64,000 nucleotides of DNA. Source: Micromonospora chersina (GTDB taxonomy: Bacteria; Actinomycetota; Actinomycetes; Mycobacteriales; Micromonosporaceae). Location: positions 3,100,001 through 3,164,000 of the forward strand of contig NZ_FMIB01000002.1 of NCBI RefSeq assembly GCF_900091475.1. Reading direction: 5' to 3'. Position numbers and translations under genes: made by a program. The notes beneath the pieces are model-generated. The model searched no databases and was not told the origin of the DNA. It saw only the letters and a program-made list of their open reading frames with translations. Positions 15,277 through 24,865 of this stretch are shown piece by piece; position 1 is the stretch's first letter, and every line of letters starts with the position of its first letter.

Positions 15277-15293
15277 TGGTACCGCCGGTACCA
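15277..15293. promoter_or_regulatory. Probable operator, MmyB-type regulator / SDR pair 1
   Basis: TGGTACC (15277-15283), spacer GCC, GGTACCA (15287-15293): a 17-bp perfect inverted repeat in the 103-bp gap between divergent regulator and SDR. It shares an ACCGC-CGGTA core with the gap of the second pair (36,770-36,785). Confidence 0.6.
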
Positions 15294-15344
15294 GCCTCAG
15301 CGGACCTCTCCCGCCGGCCCGCGACGGGCGGCAGCCTCGACGCC

Positions 15345-16094
15345 ATGACGACGACGATCGCCCTGATCACCGGGGCCAACAAGGGAATCGGCCTGGCCAC
15401 CGCCCGGCAGCTCGGCGCGCGCGGGATGACCGTGCTGGTCGGCGCGCGCGACGCCGCGCGCGGCCGGGAGGCGGCGGACAAGCTGCGCGCCGAGGGGGTG
15501 GACGCCCGCTTCGTGCCGCTGGAGGTCACCGACGCGGCGTCGATCGCCGCCGCGGCCGAGCTGGTCGAGCGGGAGTACAGCCACCTGGACGTGCTGGTCA
15601 ACAACGCCGGGATCGTCCGGGCCGACGGCGCCGGGCTGCCCAGCCAGACCACCCTGGACACGCTGCGCGAGGTGTACGAGACAAACGTGTTCGGCGTGGT
15701 CGCGGTGACAAACGCGCTGCTGCCGCTGCTGCGCCGGGCGCCCGCCGCCCGGATCGTGAACGTCTCCAGCGAGGTCGGCTCGATCGCCGTGATGACCGAC
15801 CCGCAGGGCGCCCTGTTCGCGCTGACCTCGGTCCCCTACCCGTCCTCCAAGACGGCGCTGAACATGATCACGGCCATGTACGCCAAGGAGCTGCGGGACA
15901 CCCCGATCAAGGTGAACGCGGCCAACCCCGGCTACTGCGCGACCGACCTCAACCACCACAGCGGCTTCCGCACCCCGGAGGAGGGCGCGGAGGTGAGCGT
16001 GCACCTGGCGACCCTGCCGGCGGACGCGCCCAGCGGCCTGCTCTGGGGCTACCAGATGGATGCCGGCGGCGGCTACGGCGTGCTCCCCTGGTGA
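15345..16094 (+). CDS. Short-chain dehydrogenase/reductase (copy 1 of MmyB-linked SDR)
   Basis: The 249-aa classical SDR starts at ATG 15345 (MTTTIALITGANKGIGLATA). It has cofactor loop TGANKGIG, NNAG in VLVNNAGIV, Ser in VNVSSEVGS and the catalytic YPSSK (Tyr-x-x-x-Lys). The GARDAARG stretch after strand 2 favours NADPH. It resembles carbonyl-reductase-like SDRs (GANKGIG type). The substrate is unknown. It is divergently paired with the MmyB-type regulator and is followed on the same strand by an aldo/keto reductase 65 bp downstream, possibly co-transcribed. Confidence 0.9.
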   Translation: MTTTIALITGANKGIGLATARQLGARGMTVLVGARDAARGREAADKLRAEGVDARFVPLEVTDAASIAAAAELVEREYSHLDVLVNNAGIVRADGAGLPSQTTLDTLREVYETNVFGVVAVTNALLPLLRRAPAARIVNVSSEVGSIAVMTDPQGALFALTSVPYPSSKTALNMITAMYAKELRDTPIKVNAANPGYCATDLNHHSGFRTPEEGAEVSVHLATLPADAPSGLLWGYQMDAGGGYGVLPW

Positions 16095-16159
16095 GGGAGT
16101 TTGACTTCGCGCGCACTCGAAGGTGGAGGGTGGTGGCACGTTCTGACGGGGAGGAATCC

Positions 16160-17143
16160 ATGCGATACCGCACCATCGGCACCGACCCGGCCACCCGCCG
16201 CGAGGTCAGCGTGCTCAGCCTCGGCGCGATGCTCTTCGGCACCGCCACCGACGAGGCCACCTCGTACGCCATCCTCGACCGGTACGTCGAGGCCGGCGGC
16301 ACCTTCATCGACACCTCGGACAACTACGCGTTCTGGCAGAACGGGGGCCAGGGCGGGGAAAGCGAGGAGCTGCTGGGCCGCTGGCGGCGCAGCCGCGGCG
16401 TCGGCGGCGAGGTGGTCATCGCCACCAAGCTCGGCGCCCGGCCCCTCGCCCCGGGCACCAGCTACGTGGACAACGCCGAGGGCCTGTCGGCAAAGGTGAT
16501 CCGCGAGTCGGCCGAGCGCAGCCGGGAACGGCTCGGCGTGGACCGGCTCGACCTGCTCTACGCGCACATCGAGGACCACACCGTGCCGCTGGAGGAGACG
16601 GTCCAGGGCTTCGCGGAACTGGTCGCCGAGGGCACGGTCGGCCTGCTGGGCGCGAGCAACCACCGCGCCTGGAGGGTCGAGCGGGCCCGGGCGCTCGCCG
16701 CCGCGGCCGGCCTGCCCGGGTACGAGGTGCTCCAGTACCACCGCAGCTACCTGGCGCGGCGGCCGGACCTGCCGAGCGACCTGGACCCGGACGGCGACGT
16801 CGGCTGGGTCGGCCCGGACCTGGCCAGCTACCTGCGCGCCGAGCCGCGGCTCACCCTGGTGGCGTACTCGCCGCTGCTCAAGGGCGCCTACGCGAAGCCG
16901 GAACGCCTCGGCGAGGACTACGCGCTGCCCAGCACCCCGGCCCGGCTGGCGGCGCTGCGCGCGGTGGCCGACGAGACCGGGGCGACGGTCAACCAGGTGG
17001 TGCTCGCCTGGCTGCTGGGCGGCGACGTGCCGTCGATCCCGCTGGTCGGGTTCTCCTCCGTGGCGCAACTGGAGGAGAGCCTCGCGGCGGTCGATCTGGA
17101 GCTGACCCCGGAGCAGCGGACCCGGCTGGACACGGCCCGCTGA
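16160..17143 (+). CDS. Aldo/keto reductase
   Basis: The 327-aa protein starts at ATG 16160 behind GGGGAGGAATCC. It has Asp and Tyr in FIDTSDNYAFWQNG, Lys in IATKLGARP, His in YAHIEDHTVP, and GLLGASNHRAWRVERARA. The C-terminal VPSIPLVGFSSVAQLEESL is the cofactor phosphate-binding segment. The family reduces carbonyl compounds with NADPH. It may form a unit with the SDR immediately upstream (65 bp). Its 3' end is followed by two tandem hairpins. Confidence 0.9.
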   Translation: MRYRTIGTDPATRREVSVLSLGAMLFGTATDEATSYAILDRYVEAGGTFIDTSDNYAFWQNGGQGGESEELLGRWRRSRGVGGEVVIATKLGARPLAPGTSYVDNAEGLSAKVIRESAERSRERLGVDRLDLLYAHIEDHTVPLEETVQGFAELVAEGTVGLLGASNHRAWRVERARALAAAAGLPGYEVLQYHRSYLARRPDLPSDLDPDGDVGWVGPDLASYLRAEPRLTLVAYSPLLKGAYAKPERLGEDYALPSTPARLAALRAVADETGATVNQVVLAWLLGGDVPSIPLVGFSSVAQLEESLAAVDLELTPEQRTRLDTAR

Positions 17144-17149
17144 CGCCGG

Positions 17150-17215
17150 CCCTGGTCGGGCGTGCCCCGCACGCCCGACCAGGGATCCGCGCCGGGCGTG
17201 CCCCGCACGCCCGGC
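17150..17215. terminator. Two tandem perfect hairpins with identical loops
   Basis: Hairpin 1: CCCTGGTCGGGCGTG (17150-17164), loop CCCCG, exact complement 17170-17184. Hairpin 2: GCCGGGCGTG (17191-17200), loop CCCCG, complement 17206-17215. The shared core GGGCGTG-CCCCG-CACGCCC shows duplication. They separate the aldo/keto reductase (+) from the secreted repeat protein (-). Confidence 0.75.
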
Positions 17216-17230
17216 CAGGGGTCCGCGAGG

Positions 17231-18775
17231 TCAGCCCGCCGGGAACGGGCGCAGTCCGATGTCGACGGTCAGCGTGCCGCTGGACGGGACGGTGACCCGC
17301 TTCGCGGCGGCCGCGTCGGCGACGCCGTCGTACCAGCCGGCGTAGCTGACGAAGCTGCCCCACTCCCAGCCGACGGTGATCGTCTGCCGGCCGAGCACCC
17401 GTGCCTCGTACCGGCCGTCGTAGTCCCACACCGACCCGACCACCTCACCGGTGGCCGCGTTGTGGAACGTGAGCACCGCGCTGACCGGGCGTCCCGCGGA
17501 GTCGGTCAGCCCGCCGGTCACGAGAGTGCCGGGCTTCAGCGCCGGGCTGTAGACAGTGCTGCGACCGGCCCGGACGGTGACCGGCTTCGCCTGGCCCCGG
17601 GTGGCGACGCCGCCCGACCACTGGAGGGCGTGGTCGCCGGTGGTGAACAGCAGCGGCCACCGGTAGGGACCGAGCCAGTCGATCCGGTAGCCGCCCTGGT
17701 CGTCCAGGTAGGCGCCCCAGCGGAGGTAGGAGAGGCCGGACGCGTGGGCGAGCGACACCTCGCCCGAGGTGACCGGCGCACCGGTGGCGGCGCTGGTCAC
17801 CGTGCCGGTGACGATCCCGGCCCGGTCCAGCCGGATCGGCGGGACGGTGACGGCCTGACCCGTGGCGAGGGTGATCGTGCGCGCCTGCGCCGGGTCGCCC
17901 GTGCCGCCGGTGGCCCCGACCCACTGCGCCCCGTACGGCGAGTCACCAGTCGGACGGACGAAGAGGTTCCAGGAGCCGGCCTCGACCTCGCCGAGCCGGA
18001 GCCGCCCCGTCGCGTCGCTACAGGCCAGCGGGCCGACGGCGGGGAGTTCCCCGGTGCCGGCCGGCGCGACCACCGCGCACGCTCCCGCGACCGGCGCGCC
18101 GGTGGCGGCGTCGACAACCGTCGTCTCGACGTGGGCCGCGGGCGTCAGGTCGACCACCGCGACGGCGGTCTCGCCCTCGACCACGTTCACCGTGGCGTCC
18201 GTGGCCAGGTAGTTGCCGTCCTCGGTGTAGACCCGGATCGTCTGCGGGCCGGGGACGAGCCCGTGGATGGTGATCTCGGGGTCGCCGCAGTTGGCGCCAC
18301 GGCCGTCCGCGTACGCGCAGACCTCGGTGATCGGCGCGCCCGTGATCGCGTCCCGCGCCCGCACGGTGATCGGGCTCGGCGGGAGCAGCCGCTCGGCGAC
18401 GTCCGTCGTGCCCCCCGCGGTCACGCGGAACGCCTCGGCCTGGGCGTAACTGGTCTTCCCCGGCACCCACTGCCGGAGCCCCTCGTCCGGCATGTCGGGG
18501 TCGTAGTAGGCCGGAGTGATCCTGATCTTGTAGTCGGTGGCCGGCACCTCGACGCTGAGCTGCCCGGACTCGTCGAGTTGCAGGTATTCGGCGTGGCTGT
18601 CGTCGGTGGCGGTCAGGTCGACCGCGCCCCGGGCGGCGGTGCCGTCGGGCTGGGTCACGGTGAGCCGGAGCAGCCCGACATCCTGCTCCTGCGTGGCGGA
18701 GGCGGCGGTGGCCGGTAGGACGGCGGCCAGAACCGCGGCGGTGAACGTGGCGAGACTTCGACGTGCGACGGACAC
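17231..18775 (-). CDS. Secreted multi-domain protein with carboxypeptidase-regulatory-like (Ig-like) repeats
   Basis: The 514-aa protein starts at GTG 18775, with GGAGAGGGG upstream. The signal peptide is RRSLATFTAAVLAAVLPATA, cleavage near ASA-T. The mature part is a string of beta-sandwich repeats with recurring motifs such as ITVRARDAITGAPITEVCAY, VETTVVDAATGAPVAGACAV, IVTGTVTSAATGAPVTSGEV and LVTGGLTDSAGRPVSAVLTF. These are CarboxypepD_reg-like modules of about 80-90 aa. No catalytic motif and no LPxTG or membrane anchor were seen. Such proteins usually act in extracellular binding or as structural spacers. Confidence 0.8.
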   Translation of the reverse strand: MSVARRSLATFTAAVLAAVLPATAASATQEQDVGLLRLTVTQPDGTAARGAVDLTATDDSHAEYLQLDESGQLSVEVPATDYKIRITPAYYDPDMPDEGLRQWVPGKTSYAQAEAFRVTAGGTTDVAERLLPPSPITVRARDAITGAPITEVCAYADGRGANCGDPEITIHGLVPGPQTIRVYTEDGNYLATDATVNVVEGETAVAVVDLTPAAHVETTVVDAATGAPVAGACAVVAPAGTGELPAVGPLACSDATGRLRLGEVEAGSWNLFVRPTGDSPYGAQWVGATGGTGDPAQARTITLATGQAVTVPPIRLDRAGIVTGTVTSAATGAPVTSGEVSLAHASGLSYLRWGAYLDDQGGYRIDWLGPYRWPLLFTTGDHALQWSGGVATRGQAKPVTVRAGRSTVYSPALKPGTLVTGGLTDSAGRPVSAVLTFHNAATGEVVGSVWDYDGRYEARVLGRQTITVGWEWGSFVSYAGWYDGVADAAAAKRVTVPSSGTLTVDIGLRPFPAG

Positions 18776-18954
18776 AGGGATCCCCTCTCCGGTGCGCGCA
18801 CGGGGACCTTCGTGGCAACCGACGAGACACGCCCCCGTGCGTCATGTGCCGCCGGCAGCGTAGGGCGACCGGCCGGTCGCGCACTGTCCGCGACCCGGCA
18901 CCCGGCGGCGGTGCCGCACTCCCCGCGCGAAGAGGCATATCGGTCGTGCCCGCG

Positions 18955-19461
18955 TCACCCCTTCCCCGTCAGCTCCACGCGCCAGTCGTTCGACCGCATG
19001 AGGTGCCCCGGCGGGTATTCGAACTCCGTCTCGCCGAGCAGCGCGAACCCGGCCTTGCGGCACACCGCGTTCGACGCCGGGTGGTCCACCGACGGGTAGG
19101 CGTGCGCGTGGCGCCGGTCGCCGTGCGCCGCGGCCTCCGCGACGAGCGCGCGCACCGCCGCGCTCGCCAGCCCCCGCCCCTGGTACGCCGGCAGCACCGC
19201 CCAGCCCATCTCGTAGACCGGCTCGCCGCGCCACTCCCGCTCCCAGTAGCCCACGCTGCCGACCTTCGTGCCGTCGGGCAGGCCGACGGTGAACATGTGC
19301 CCGCTGCGCGCGCCGGGCCCGCGCAGGTAGCGCTCGTGCCGGGCCACCACCTGCTCGTCGGTCTCCGGGCCGCCCGTGTGCGCCCGCACCTCCGGCGCGT
19401 TGAGCTGCCGCAGCAGCGCCAGGTCGTCGGCGCTCCACCGCGCGAGGCGTACCTCGGTCAT
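18955..19461 (-). CDS. GNAT-family N-acetyltransferase
   Basis: The 168-aa protein starts at the ATG at 19461-19459 (MTEVRLARWSADDLALLRQL). The acetyl-CoA binding motif A is in YEMGWAVLPAYQGRGLASAAVRAL (Q-x-x-G-x-G/A), followed by HAYPSVDHPASNAVCRKAGFALLGE, typical of RimJ/RimL-like GNATs. It acetylates an unknown amine or protein N-terminus. It is divergent from the FMN reductase gene at 19598. Confidence 0.9.
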   Translation of the reverse strand: MTEVRLARWSADDLALLRQLNAPEVRAHTGGPETDEQVVARHERYLRGPGARSGHMFTVGLPDGTKVGSVGYWEREWRGEPVYEMGWAVLPAYQGRGLASAAVRALVAEAAAHGDRRHAHAYPSVDHPASNAVCRKAGFALLGETEFEYPPGHLMRSNDWRVELTGKG

Positions 19462-19597
19462 GCCGTTCCCCTTCCGGTCCGGCGCCGATTCAAGCAGCCA
19501 CCCCCGACACGCGCCGGCCGCCAGATCGGATCTGGCGGGCTGCCGGCCGGCGTCTGGCGCCTGTGGGACGAGACCCGACACCAGCGGGGAGGGGAGC

Positions 19598-20152
19598 ATG
19601 ACGCCGTTGCGGCTCGCCGTGATCATCGGCAGCACCCGGGAGGGGCGGATGGGCGACCGGATCGGTCGCTGGTTCGTCGCGCAGGCACGCCGGCGCGAGG
19701 GCGTGGACGTGTCCGTGCTCGACCTGGCCGGATACGACTTCCCGGCCAGCCTGCCGGCCGAGCCCACGGACGCGATGCGGTCGTTCGCCGAGGAGGTGAA
19801 CCGCGCGGAGGCGTTCGTGGTGGTCACCCCCGAGTACAACCACAGCTTCCCGGCCTCGTTGAAACAGGCGATCGACTACGCCTACGACGAGTGGCAGGCC
19901 AAGCCGGTCGGCTTCGTGTCGTACGGCTGCCGGTCGGTCGGCCTGCACGCGGTCGACCAGCTGCGCACCGTGTTCACCGCCCTGCACGCGATGACCGTGC
20001 GGGACACCGTCGGCGTCGACCTGCTCGACGGCGAGCCGACGGGGCGGGCCGAGGAGCAGCTCCGGCAGGACGTCCGGGTGCTCCTCGACGAGCTCTGCTG
20101 GTGGGGTCTGGCGCTGCGCGAGGGTCGCGCGGCGCGCCCGTACGTCTCCTGA
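19598..20152 (+). CDS. NADPH-dependent FMN reductase
   Basis: The 184-aa flavodoxin-fold protein starts at ATG 19598 after GGGAGGGGAGC. Family marks are [20 protein letters not shown] (FMN phosphate loop G-S-T-R), [40 protein letters not shown] and [12 protein letters not shown]. It transfers electrons from NADPH to FMN or quinone-like acceptors. Only 28 bp separate it from the ABC ATPase start downstream, so co-transcription is likely. Confidence 0.92.
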   Translation: MTPLRLAVIIGSTREGRMGDRIGRWFVAQARRREGVDVSVLDLAGYDFPASLPAEPTDAMRSFAEEVNRAEAFVVVTPEYNHSFPASLKQAIDYAYDEWQAKPVGFVSYGCRSVGLHAVDQLRTVFTALHAMTVRDTVGVDLLDGEPTGRAEEQLRQDVRVLLDELCWWGLALREGRAARPYVS

Positions 20153-20153
20153 G

Positions 20154-23100
20154 CTACACCGACGAAGAGAGGTAGTGATCATGAGTAACCGGAACACCGG
20201 CCCGGCCGTCGAGGCCGACGGGCTGGTCCGGTCGTTCGGCTCGACCCGCGCGCTCGACGGCCTGGACCTCCAGGTCCCCGCCGGCACCGTCTACGGGCTG
20301 CTCGGCCCGAACGGCGCCGGCAAGACCACAGCGGTACGGGTGCTGGCCACGCTGCTGCGCCCCGACGGCGGGCGGGCCCGCGTCTTCGGCCACGACGTCG
20401 TCACCGAGGCGGACGCGGTCCGCGCCCGGGTCAGCCTGACCGGCCAGTACGCCTCGCTCGACGAGGATCTCACCGGGGCGAAGAACCTGGTCCTGCTGGG
20501 CCGGCTGCTCGGGCTGGCTAGGCCGGCGGCCCGGCAGCGGGCCGAGAGCCTGCTCGCCGCGTTCGGGCTGACCGAGGCGGCCGGGCGGCAGGTGAAGAAG
20601 TACTCGGGCGGGATGCGGCGGCGGATCGACATCGCGGCCAGCATCCTCAACACCCCGGACCTGCTCTTCCTGGACGAGCCGACGACCGGGCTGGACCCGC
20701 GCAGCCGCAACCAGGTGTGGGAGATCGTCCGGGCGGTGGTGGCGCACGGCACCACGGTGCTGCTGACCACCCAGTACCTGGACGAGGCCGACCAGCTCGC
20801 CGGCCGCATCGCGGTGGTCGACCACGGCCGGGTGATCGCGGCCAGCCGCCTCGCCGGGCTCGGAGAGGCGCCAGGGCACGGGCTCGCGGGGCAGGTAGCG
20901 GCAGGAACTGCCGGTGGAGACGGTGGCCCGCAGGTGCTCGGCGAGCGCCGGATGCCGATCGTCCAGCCGGCGCAGCGTGTCACGGATCCGGGCCGTCACC
21001 GCCTTGCGGGCCCGCTCAGCCTCGTCCCCGAGCCGGCGGGTGCGCCCGGCCAGCCCGGCTGCGGCGCGCAACTCGGCCAGCAGCGCGGTGCGCTCGGCGT
21101 CCAGGGCGGCCACCTTCCGGCCGTCGCCCCGGCCGGCGGCCCGGTCGATCTCGTCGTCGAGCCGTTGCAGGTGGCGCCGGTAGCGGGCCTTGGCCTCGTC
21201 GTCGAGGACCGGGTCACCACCGAGCCGCCGGGCGGCGACCAGCTCCGGCCCGGCGGCAGGGTCGAGCAGCTCGACCGCGGGCACGTCGACGCCGGGCCGG
21301 CCCAGCAGCAGCCGCAGGTCGTGCAGGCCCTTGGCATCGGGCAGGTGCACCACCGTGCCGGCGTACCCGAGCCGCCACACGGCCCCGTCCCACCGGAACT
21401 CGGGTTCGTCGGCGACGGCCGAGTCGCCGCTGCCGGAACCGACCGGGCCAGCGGCCGGGGCAGGCACCGGGACGGCCGGGCCGGCATCCTGTCGTCCCGG
21501 CGCGGGTCCGGCGACGACGGGCACCTCGCCCAGCCGGTGCAGGACGTGGGTCATGCCGAGCGCCCGGGCCTCGGCCGCCGTGTCGGCGCGCAACCGGGCC
21601 GCCGTGGCCACGTCGCCGGGCCGCCCCCGCGCGCCCAGGGCGGCCACCAGCCCGGCCCGGCTGAGCAGCGACCAGGGCCGGGCGCCCATCCGGTCGGCGG
21701 CGTCGCGGGCCGCCGTGTAGCCGGCGACCGCGTCGTCCCAGCGCCCCTCGGCGGCGTCGACTGCGGCCAGCCAGAGGTCGACCGGGCCGCTGATGTCGCA
21801 GCCGAAGAGCGCGGCCAGCCACCGGCCCCGGTGCGGCTCCAGCGCCGCCCGCGCCTCGGCGCAGCGCCGCGGGTCGCCGCTCGCTGCCGCCGCCTGCGCC
21901 CGCAGCCGCACCCACAACGGCGACACCGGCCGGGGGTACGTGGTGCCGGCCGCCTCGATGCCGGCGGCGAGCCGCAGCACGGTCTCCGTGTCGCCGCGCT
22001 CGGCGGCCGTGATGGCCTTCAGCAGCTCCAGTTGCGGGTGGCCGGCCGCCTCCGGCCCGTCAAGCAGGGCTTCGGCCTCGGCGAGGCGGCCGCGGAGCAG
22101 CAGCAGGCACCAGCGCAGGTGCTGGCCCATGAAGGCGTGGTCGGAGTGCTCCCACTCGCCGTAGCCGTCCATCTCGGCGAAGTGCGTCTCGGCGGCGGCG
22201 AAGTCGCCGCGGAAGCCGGCGATGATGCCGCTGTCGATGGCCGCCCCCATCCGGTGGCGGGCGACGTCCCCCTGCCGGCAGCCGGTGACGAAGGCGGTGA
22301 GCTCGTCGCGGTAGCGCGGGTCGCCCAGTTCCAGCAGCGCGACCCAGCGCAGCGAGGTCGCCCACAGCTCGGTCTCCCGGTCCCCGGTCCGGCGGGCCAC
22401 CTCGCGGATCTCGGCGGTGACCACGGCCCGGTCCTCGGCGGTGCCGAGCCCCCAGGTGGTGTCGTGCCGGGCCCACAGGCTGAAGGTCAGCGCCTCGTCG
22501 TCGCGGCCGTGCCGGGCGAGCGTCTCGGTGGCGGTGATCAGGTCGGTGACCAGGGCCCTCGTCCCCCGCCCCGGCTCGGGCTCCCCGATCAACCGCCGGT
22601 ACGCCTCGCCCACCAGCGCGTCGGCGCCGACGCGGCGGCGGGCGGCCGCCCGCTGCCGGTGGGCGGTGAGCGCGACACGGGCCAGCAGCGCCGGCTCGTC
22701 GAGCGGGCGGGCCAGCGCCGCGGCGTCGACGAGCAGCCGCTCGGCCTCCTCCTGCGTGCCCACGTGGGTGAGCAGTTGGGCCAGCTCCAGCAGCACCTTG
22801 ACCCGGCGGGCCGGCTCGTCGGCGACCTCCAGCGCGCGCCGGAAGTGCTGCGTCGACTCCTCCACGGCCAGCCGGCCGCTGGCGTCCCGGGCGGCGGCGA
22901 CCAGCAGGTCGACGGCACGGGCCGGGTCGAGGTCGGCGCCGGCGAGCCACGCGTGGCGGGCCAGGTCGGCGGGGATGAGCCGCTCGGCGAGCGCCGCCGA
23001 CCTGTCGACGGCGCGGACGACGGCGGCGTGCCGGGCACTCCGCTCGGCATCGGCCAACCCGTCGTAGAGGGTCTCCCGGACCAGATCGTGGGCGAAGGCG

Positions 23101-24107
23101 AACCGGCCGTCGCCCCGGGGCAGCACGAGCCGGGCGGTGGCCGCGCGGTCGAGCAGCCGGTCCACCTGTGCGGCAGGCCCGGGCAGGCAGGCCGCGAGGA
23201 CCTGGCGGTGGAACTCGCGGCCCAGCACGGCAGCCACGGTGAGCGCCTCGACGACCGGGGCGGGCAACTGGTCGAGCCGGCGGCGCACCGCCTCCCGTAC
23301 GCCGGGTGCGATGGTGGTGGCCAGCCCGTCGGTGTGCCACAGCCGGGCGGTCTGCTCGACGAAGAACGGGTTGCCGCCGGTGCGCCGGTGCACCTCGTCG
23401 ACGAGGTCGGCGCCGGGTTCGCGCCCGGCGGTGCGGCGGATCAGCGCGGCCACCTCGTCGCGGGCCAACCCGGTGAGGGTGATCGTGGTGGCCTTCGCGG
23501 TCAGCGGCAGCAGCAGCGGCCGGAGCCGGTGGTCGCCGGACTCGACCTCGGCGTCGCGGTAGGTGCCGACCAGCAGGAGCCGTTCGAACCAGGTGTGCTG
23601 GGTGGCGAACTGGAGCAGCCGCATCGAGGCCGGGTCAGCCCAGTGCAGGTCGTCGAGGACGACCACGACCGGCCGGTGCTGGGCGACGGCCACCAGCGCG
23701 GTGGTCACGGCGTCGTGCAGGGCGAACTCCGCCTGGCCGCCGTCGTCGGCGGGCTCGTCGCCAACCGGGTCGGCGCCCTCGCCGAGCAGCGCCGCGAGCC
23801 CCGGCCCCGCGGCCTCCCGCGCCCGGGCCCAGTCGTCCGGCCGGCGGCCCAGGCGGCGCAGCACCTGTACCCAGGGCCAGTAGCCGGGGGCGCTGTGGGA
23901 GTCCCAGCAGGCCGCGCCGAGCACCAGCGCCCCGCGCCGCCGGGCCTCGTCGGCGGCGGCGCTCACCAGCGTGGTCTTGCCGATGCCCGGCTCGCCGGCG
24001 ACCAGGACCAGACCGCCGTGGCTCGCGGTCACCCGGTCCACTTCGGCGCGCAGCAGGGCCGCGGGGTGCTCCCGCCCGATGATCGCCTCGCCGAACCGCG
24101 GCTCCAT
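20154..24107 (-). CDS. Large AAA-type ATPase with TPR-like region; true C-terminus lost
   Basis: It starts at the ATG at 24107-24105 ([20 protein letters not shown]). Residues about 20-330 form a MalT/LuxR-class STAND-like ATPase: Walker [18 protein letters not shown], Walker [24 protein letters not shown] sensor and GGNPFFVEQ. Then come TPR-like helices and a C-terminal module ([20 protein letters not shown] ... [29 protein letters not shown]) usual in such actinobacterial regulators. No LuxR helix-turn-helix is present. The homologous part ends near 20862 (about 1,080 aa), where a stop is expected after PVPWRLS. Instead the frame runs on antisense through the ABC ATPase to 20154 (1,317 aa total), so the last 235 or so residues are not genuine. 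Confidence 0.75.
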   Translation of the reverse strand: MEPRFGEAIIGREHPAALLRAEVDRVTASHGGLVLVAGEPGIGKTTLVSAAADEARRRGALVLGAACWDSHSAPGYWPWVQVLRRLGRRPDDWARAREAAGPGLAALLGEGADPVGDEPADDGGQAEFALHDAVTTALVAVAQHRPVVVVLDDLHWADPASMRLLQFATQHTWFERLLLVGTYRDAEVESGDHRLRPLLLPLTAKATTITLTGLARDEVAALIRRTAGREPGADLVDEVHRRTGGNPFFVEQTARLWHTDGLATTIAPGVREAVRRRLDQLPAPVVEALTVAAVLGREFHRQVLAACLPGPAAQVDRLLDRAATARLVLPRGDGRFAFAHDLVRETLYDGLADAERSARHAAVVRAVDRSAALAERLIPADLARHAWLAGADLDPARAVDLLVAAARDASGRLAVEESTQHFRRALEVADEPARRVKVLLELAQLLTHVGTQEEAERLLVDAAALARPLDEPALLARVALTAHRQRAAARRRVGADALVGEAYRRLIGEPEPGRGTRALVTDLITATETLARHGRDDEALTFSLWARHDTTWGLGTAEDRAVVTAEIREVARRTGDRETELWATSLRWVALLELGDPRYRDELTAFVTGCRQGDVARHRMGAAIDSGIIAGFRGDFAAAETHFAEMDGYGEWEHSDHAFMGQHLRWCLLLLRGRLAEAEALLDGPEAAGHPQLELLKAITAAERGDTETVLRLAAGIEAAGTTYPRPVSPLWVRLRAQAAAASGDPRRCAEARAALEPHRGRWLAALFGCDISGPVDLWLAAVDAAEGRWDDAVAGYTAARDAADRMGARPWSLLSRAGLVAALGARGRPGDVATAARLRADTAAEARALGMTHVLHRLGEVPVVAGPAPGRQDAGPAVPVPAPAAGPVGSGSGDSAVADEPEFRWDGAVWRLGYAGTVVHLPDAKGLHDLRLLLGRPGVDVPAVELLDPAAGPELVAARRLGGDPVLDDEAKARYRRHLQRLDDEIDRAAGRGDGRKVAALDAERTALLAELRAAAGLAGRTRRLGDEAERARKAVTARIRDTLRRLDDRHPALAEHLRATVSTGSSCRYLPREPVPWRLSEPGEAAGRDHPAVVDHRDAAGELVGLVQVLGGQQHRGAVRHHRPDDLPHLVAAARVQPGRRLVQEEQVRGVEDAGRDVDPPPHPARVLLHLPPGRLGQPERGEQALGPLPGRRPSQPEQPAQQDQVLRPGEILVERGVLAGQADPGADRVRLGDDVVAEDAGPPAVGAQQRGQHPYRCGLAGAVRAEQPVDGAGGDLEVQAVERAGRAERPDQPVGLDGRAGVPVTHDHYLSSSV
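20181..20862 (+). pseudogene. DrrA-type ABC transporter ATPase, 3' end truncated
   Basis: The reading frame starts at ATG 20181 with GAGAGG upstream. It is a near-complete drug-exporter ATPase: Walker [17 protein letters not shown], signature [12 protein letters not shown], Walker [14 protein letters not shown], and the DrrA-type switch region [16 protein letters not shown]. Homology stops just after [10 protein letters not shown] (20840). Beyond about 20845-20865 the DNA is the antisense of the neighbouring AAA gene, so the normal 80-100 C-terminal residues and the expected downstream permease are gone. No in-frame stop follows for several kb. The limit given is approximate. It is either a deletion/inversion scar or an assembly join. 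Confidence 0.75.
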
Positions 24108-24246
24108 GACTTCCCGACGGTAGTCGACACGTCCGACAACGCGGGGTACCCGACCGGCGCCGCTCGCACCACAGCCGTGGCACGCACCGGGATCGGGCCG
24201 GCTCGGGGCCAGGACTACCGCCGGAGGCAGCGGGTAACCGCGGCCC

Positions 24247-24468
24247 ATGGGTAGCCACAAGGAGAACAAGCACGATCCGGGCGGCGAGTCGGCGCGGGCG
24301 GGGCGGAACCCGGGCAGCGGCGCCCGGGGTCGCCAAGGCGCGGGGATGGAACGTCCGGGGAAGCGGCACCAGTTGCACACCGCCACCGGCGCCGGGGGCA
24401 GCGAGCGGGACCAGGGCCGGGCGAAGGTCGAGGGCGCGCAGCGCGTGCAGCGGCAGGGCAACAGCTGA
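24247..24468 (+). CDS. Small basic hydrophilic protein (hypothetical)
   Basis: This is a 73-aa frame from ATG 24247 ([20 protein letters not shown]) to the stop at 24468, one base before the next gene's ATG. It is rich in Gly, Arg, Gln and Lys, with [20 protein letters not shown] and [19 protein letters not shown], and has no hydrophobic core, so it is probably disordered. Lysines and asparagines use AAG/AAC. The one-base spacing suggests coupling to the GYD-domain gene. No family was recognised; no convincing ribosome-binding site is visible. Confidence 0.45.
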   Translation: MGSHKENKHDPGGESARAGRNPGSGARGRQGAGMERPGKRHQLHTATGAGGSERDQGRAKVEGAQRVQRQGNS

Positions 24469-24469
24469 G

Positions 24470-24790
24470 ATGCCCGCCTTCCTGCTGCGGTCCATCTACA
24501 CCGTCGACGGGATCAGCGGGCTCACCCGCGACGGTGGCAGCAAGCGCGCCGAGGTGGTCCGCAAGATGGTCGAGGAGGCCGGCGGGCGGATGCTGTCGAT
24601 GCACTTCGCCTTCGCCGACGACGACACGTACGTGCTGTGCGACCTGCCCGACCACCGCACCGCCGCCGCACTGGCGATGCGCATCGGCGCGGCCGGCGGG
24701 CTGCGGAGCCGCGTCACCCCGCTGCTGACCCCGGCCGAAGTGGACGAGGCCACGCGGACGCCTACCGACTACAGCGCCCCGGGCGACTGA
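24470..24790 (+). CDS. GYD-domain-like protein
   Basis: The 106-aa protein starts at ATG 24470 (MPAFLLRSIYTVDGISGLTR). It fits the GYD family of small ferredoxin-fold alpha/beta proteins: SIYTVDGISGLTRDGGSKRAEVVRKMVEEAGGRML, SMHFAFADDDTYVLCDLPDH, AAALAMRIGAAGG, TPLLTPAEVDEA. Function is unknown; dimeric small-molecule or stress roles have been suggested for the fold. It lies one base downstream of the small basic gene and is probably translated with it. Confidence 0.85.
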   Translation: MPAFLLRSIYTVDGISGLTRDGGSKRAEVVRKMVEEAGGRMLSMHFAFADDDTYVLCDLPDHRTAAALAMRIGAAGGLRSRVTPLLTPAEVDEATRTPTDYSAPGD

Positions 24791-24820
24791 GCCATCGGGC
24801 GGCGGATCCCGCGGGCTGGA

Positions 24821-24858
24821 CTTATCGATTGATAAGGATGACTGGACCTCCCTAGCAT
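24821..24858 (+). promoter_or_regulatory. Promoter with palindromic operator for the CBM3-like protein gene
   Basis: TTGATA (24829-24834), an 18-base spacer and TAGCAT (24853-24858) form a good sigma-A-type promoter. TAGCAT is 7 bases before the ATG at 24866, so the mRNA is probably leaderless. The AT-rich inverted repeat CTTATC-GATT-GATAAG (24821-24836) overlaps the -35 box, where a repressor would block polymerase. It stands out in GC-rich DNA. Confidence 0.65.
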
Positions 24859-24865
24859 CCGCACC

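Noticed and set aside
20863..24254. Very long plus-strand frame continuing from the ABC ATPase
   Set aside because: It is the antisense of the AAA-type gene; its Gly/Pro/Arg-rich sequence has no domain and results only from high GC.
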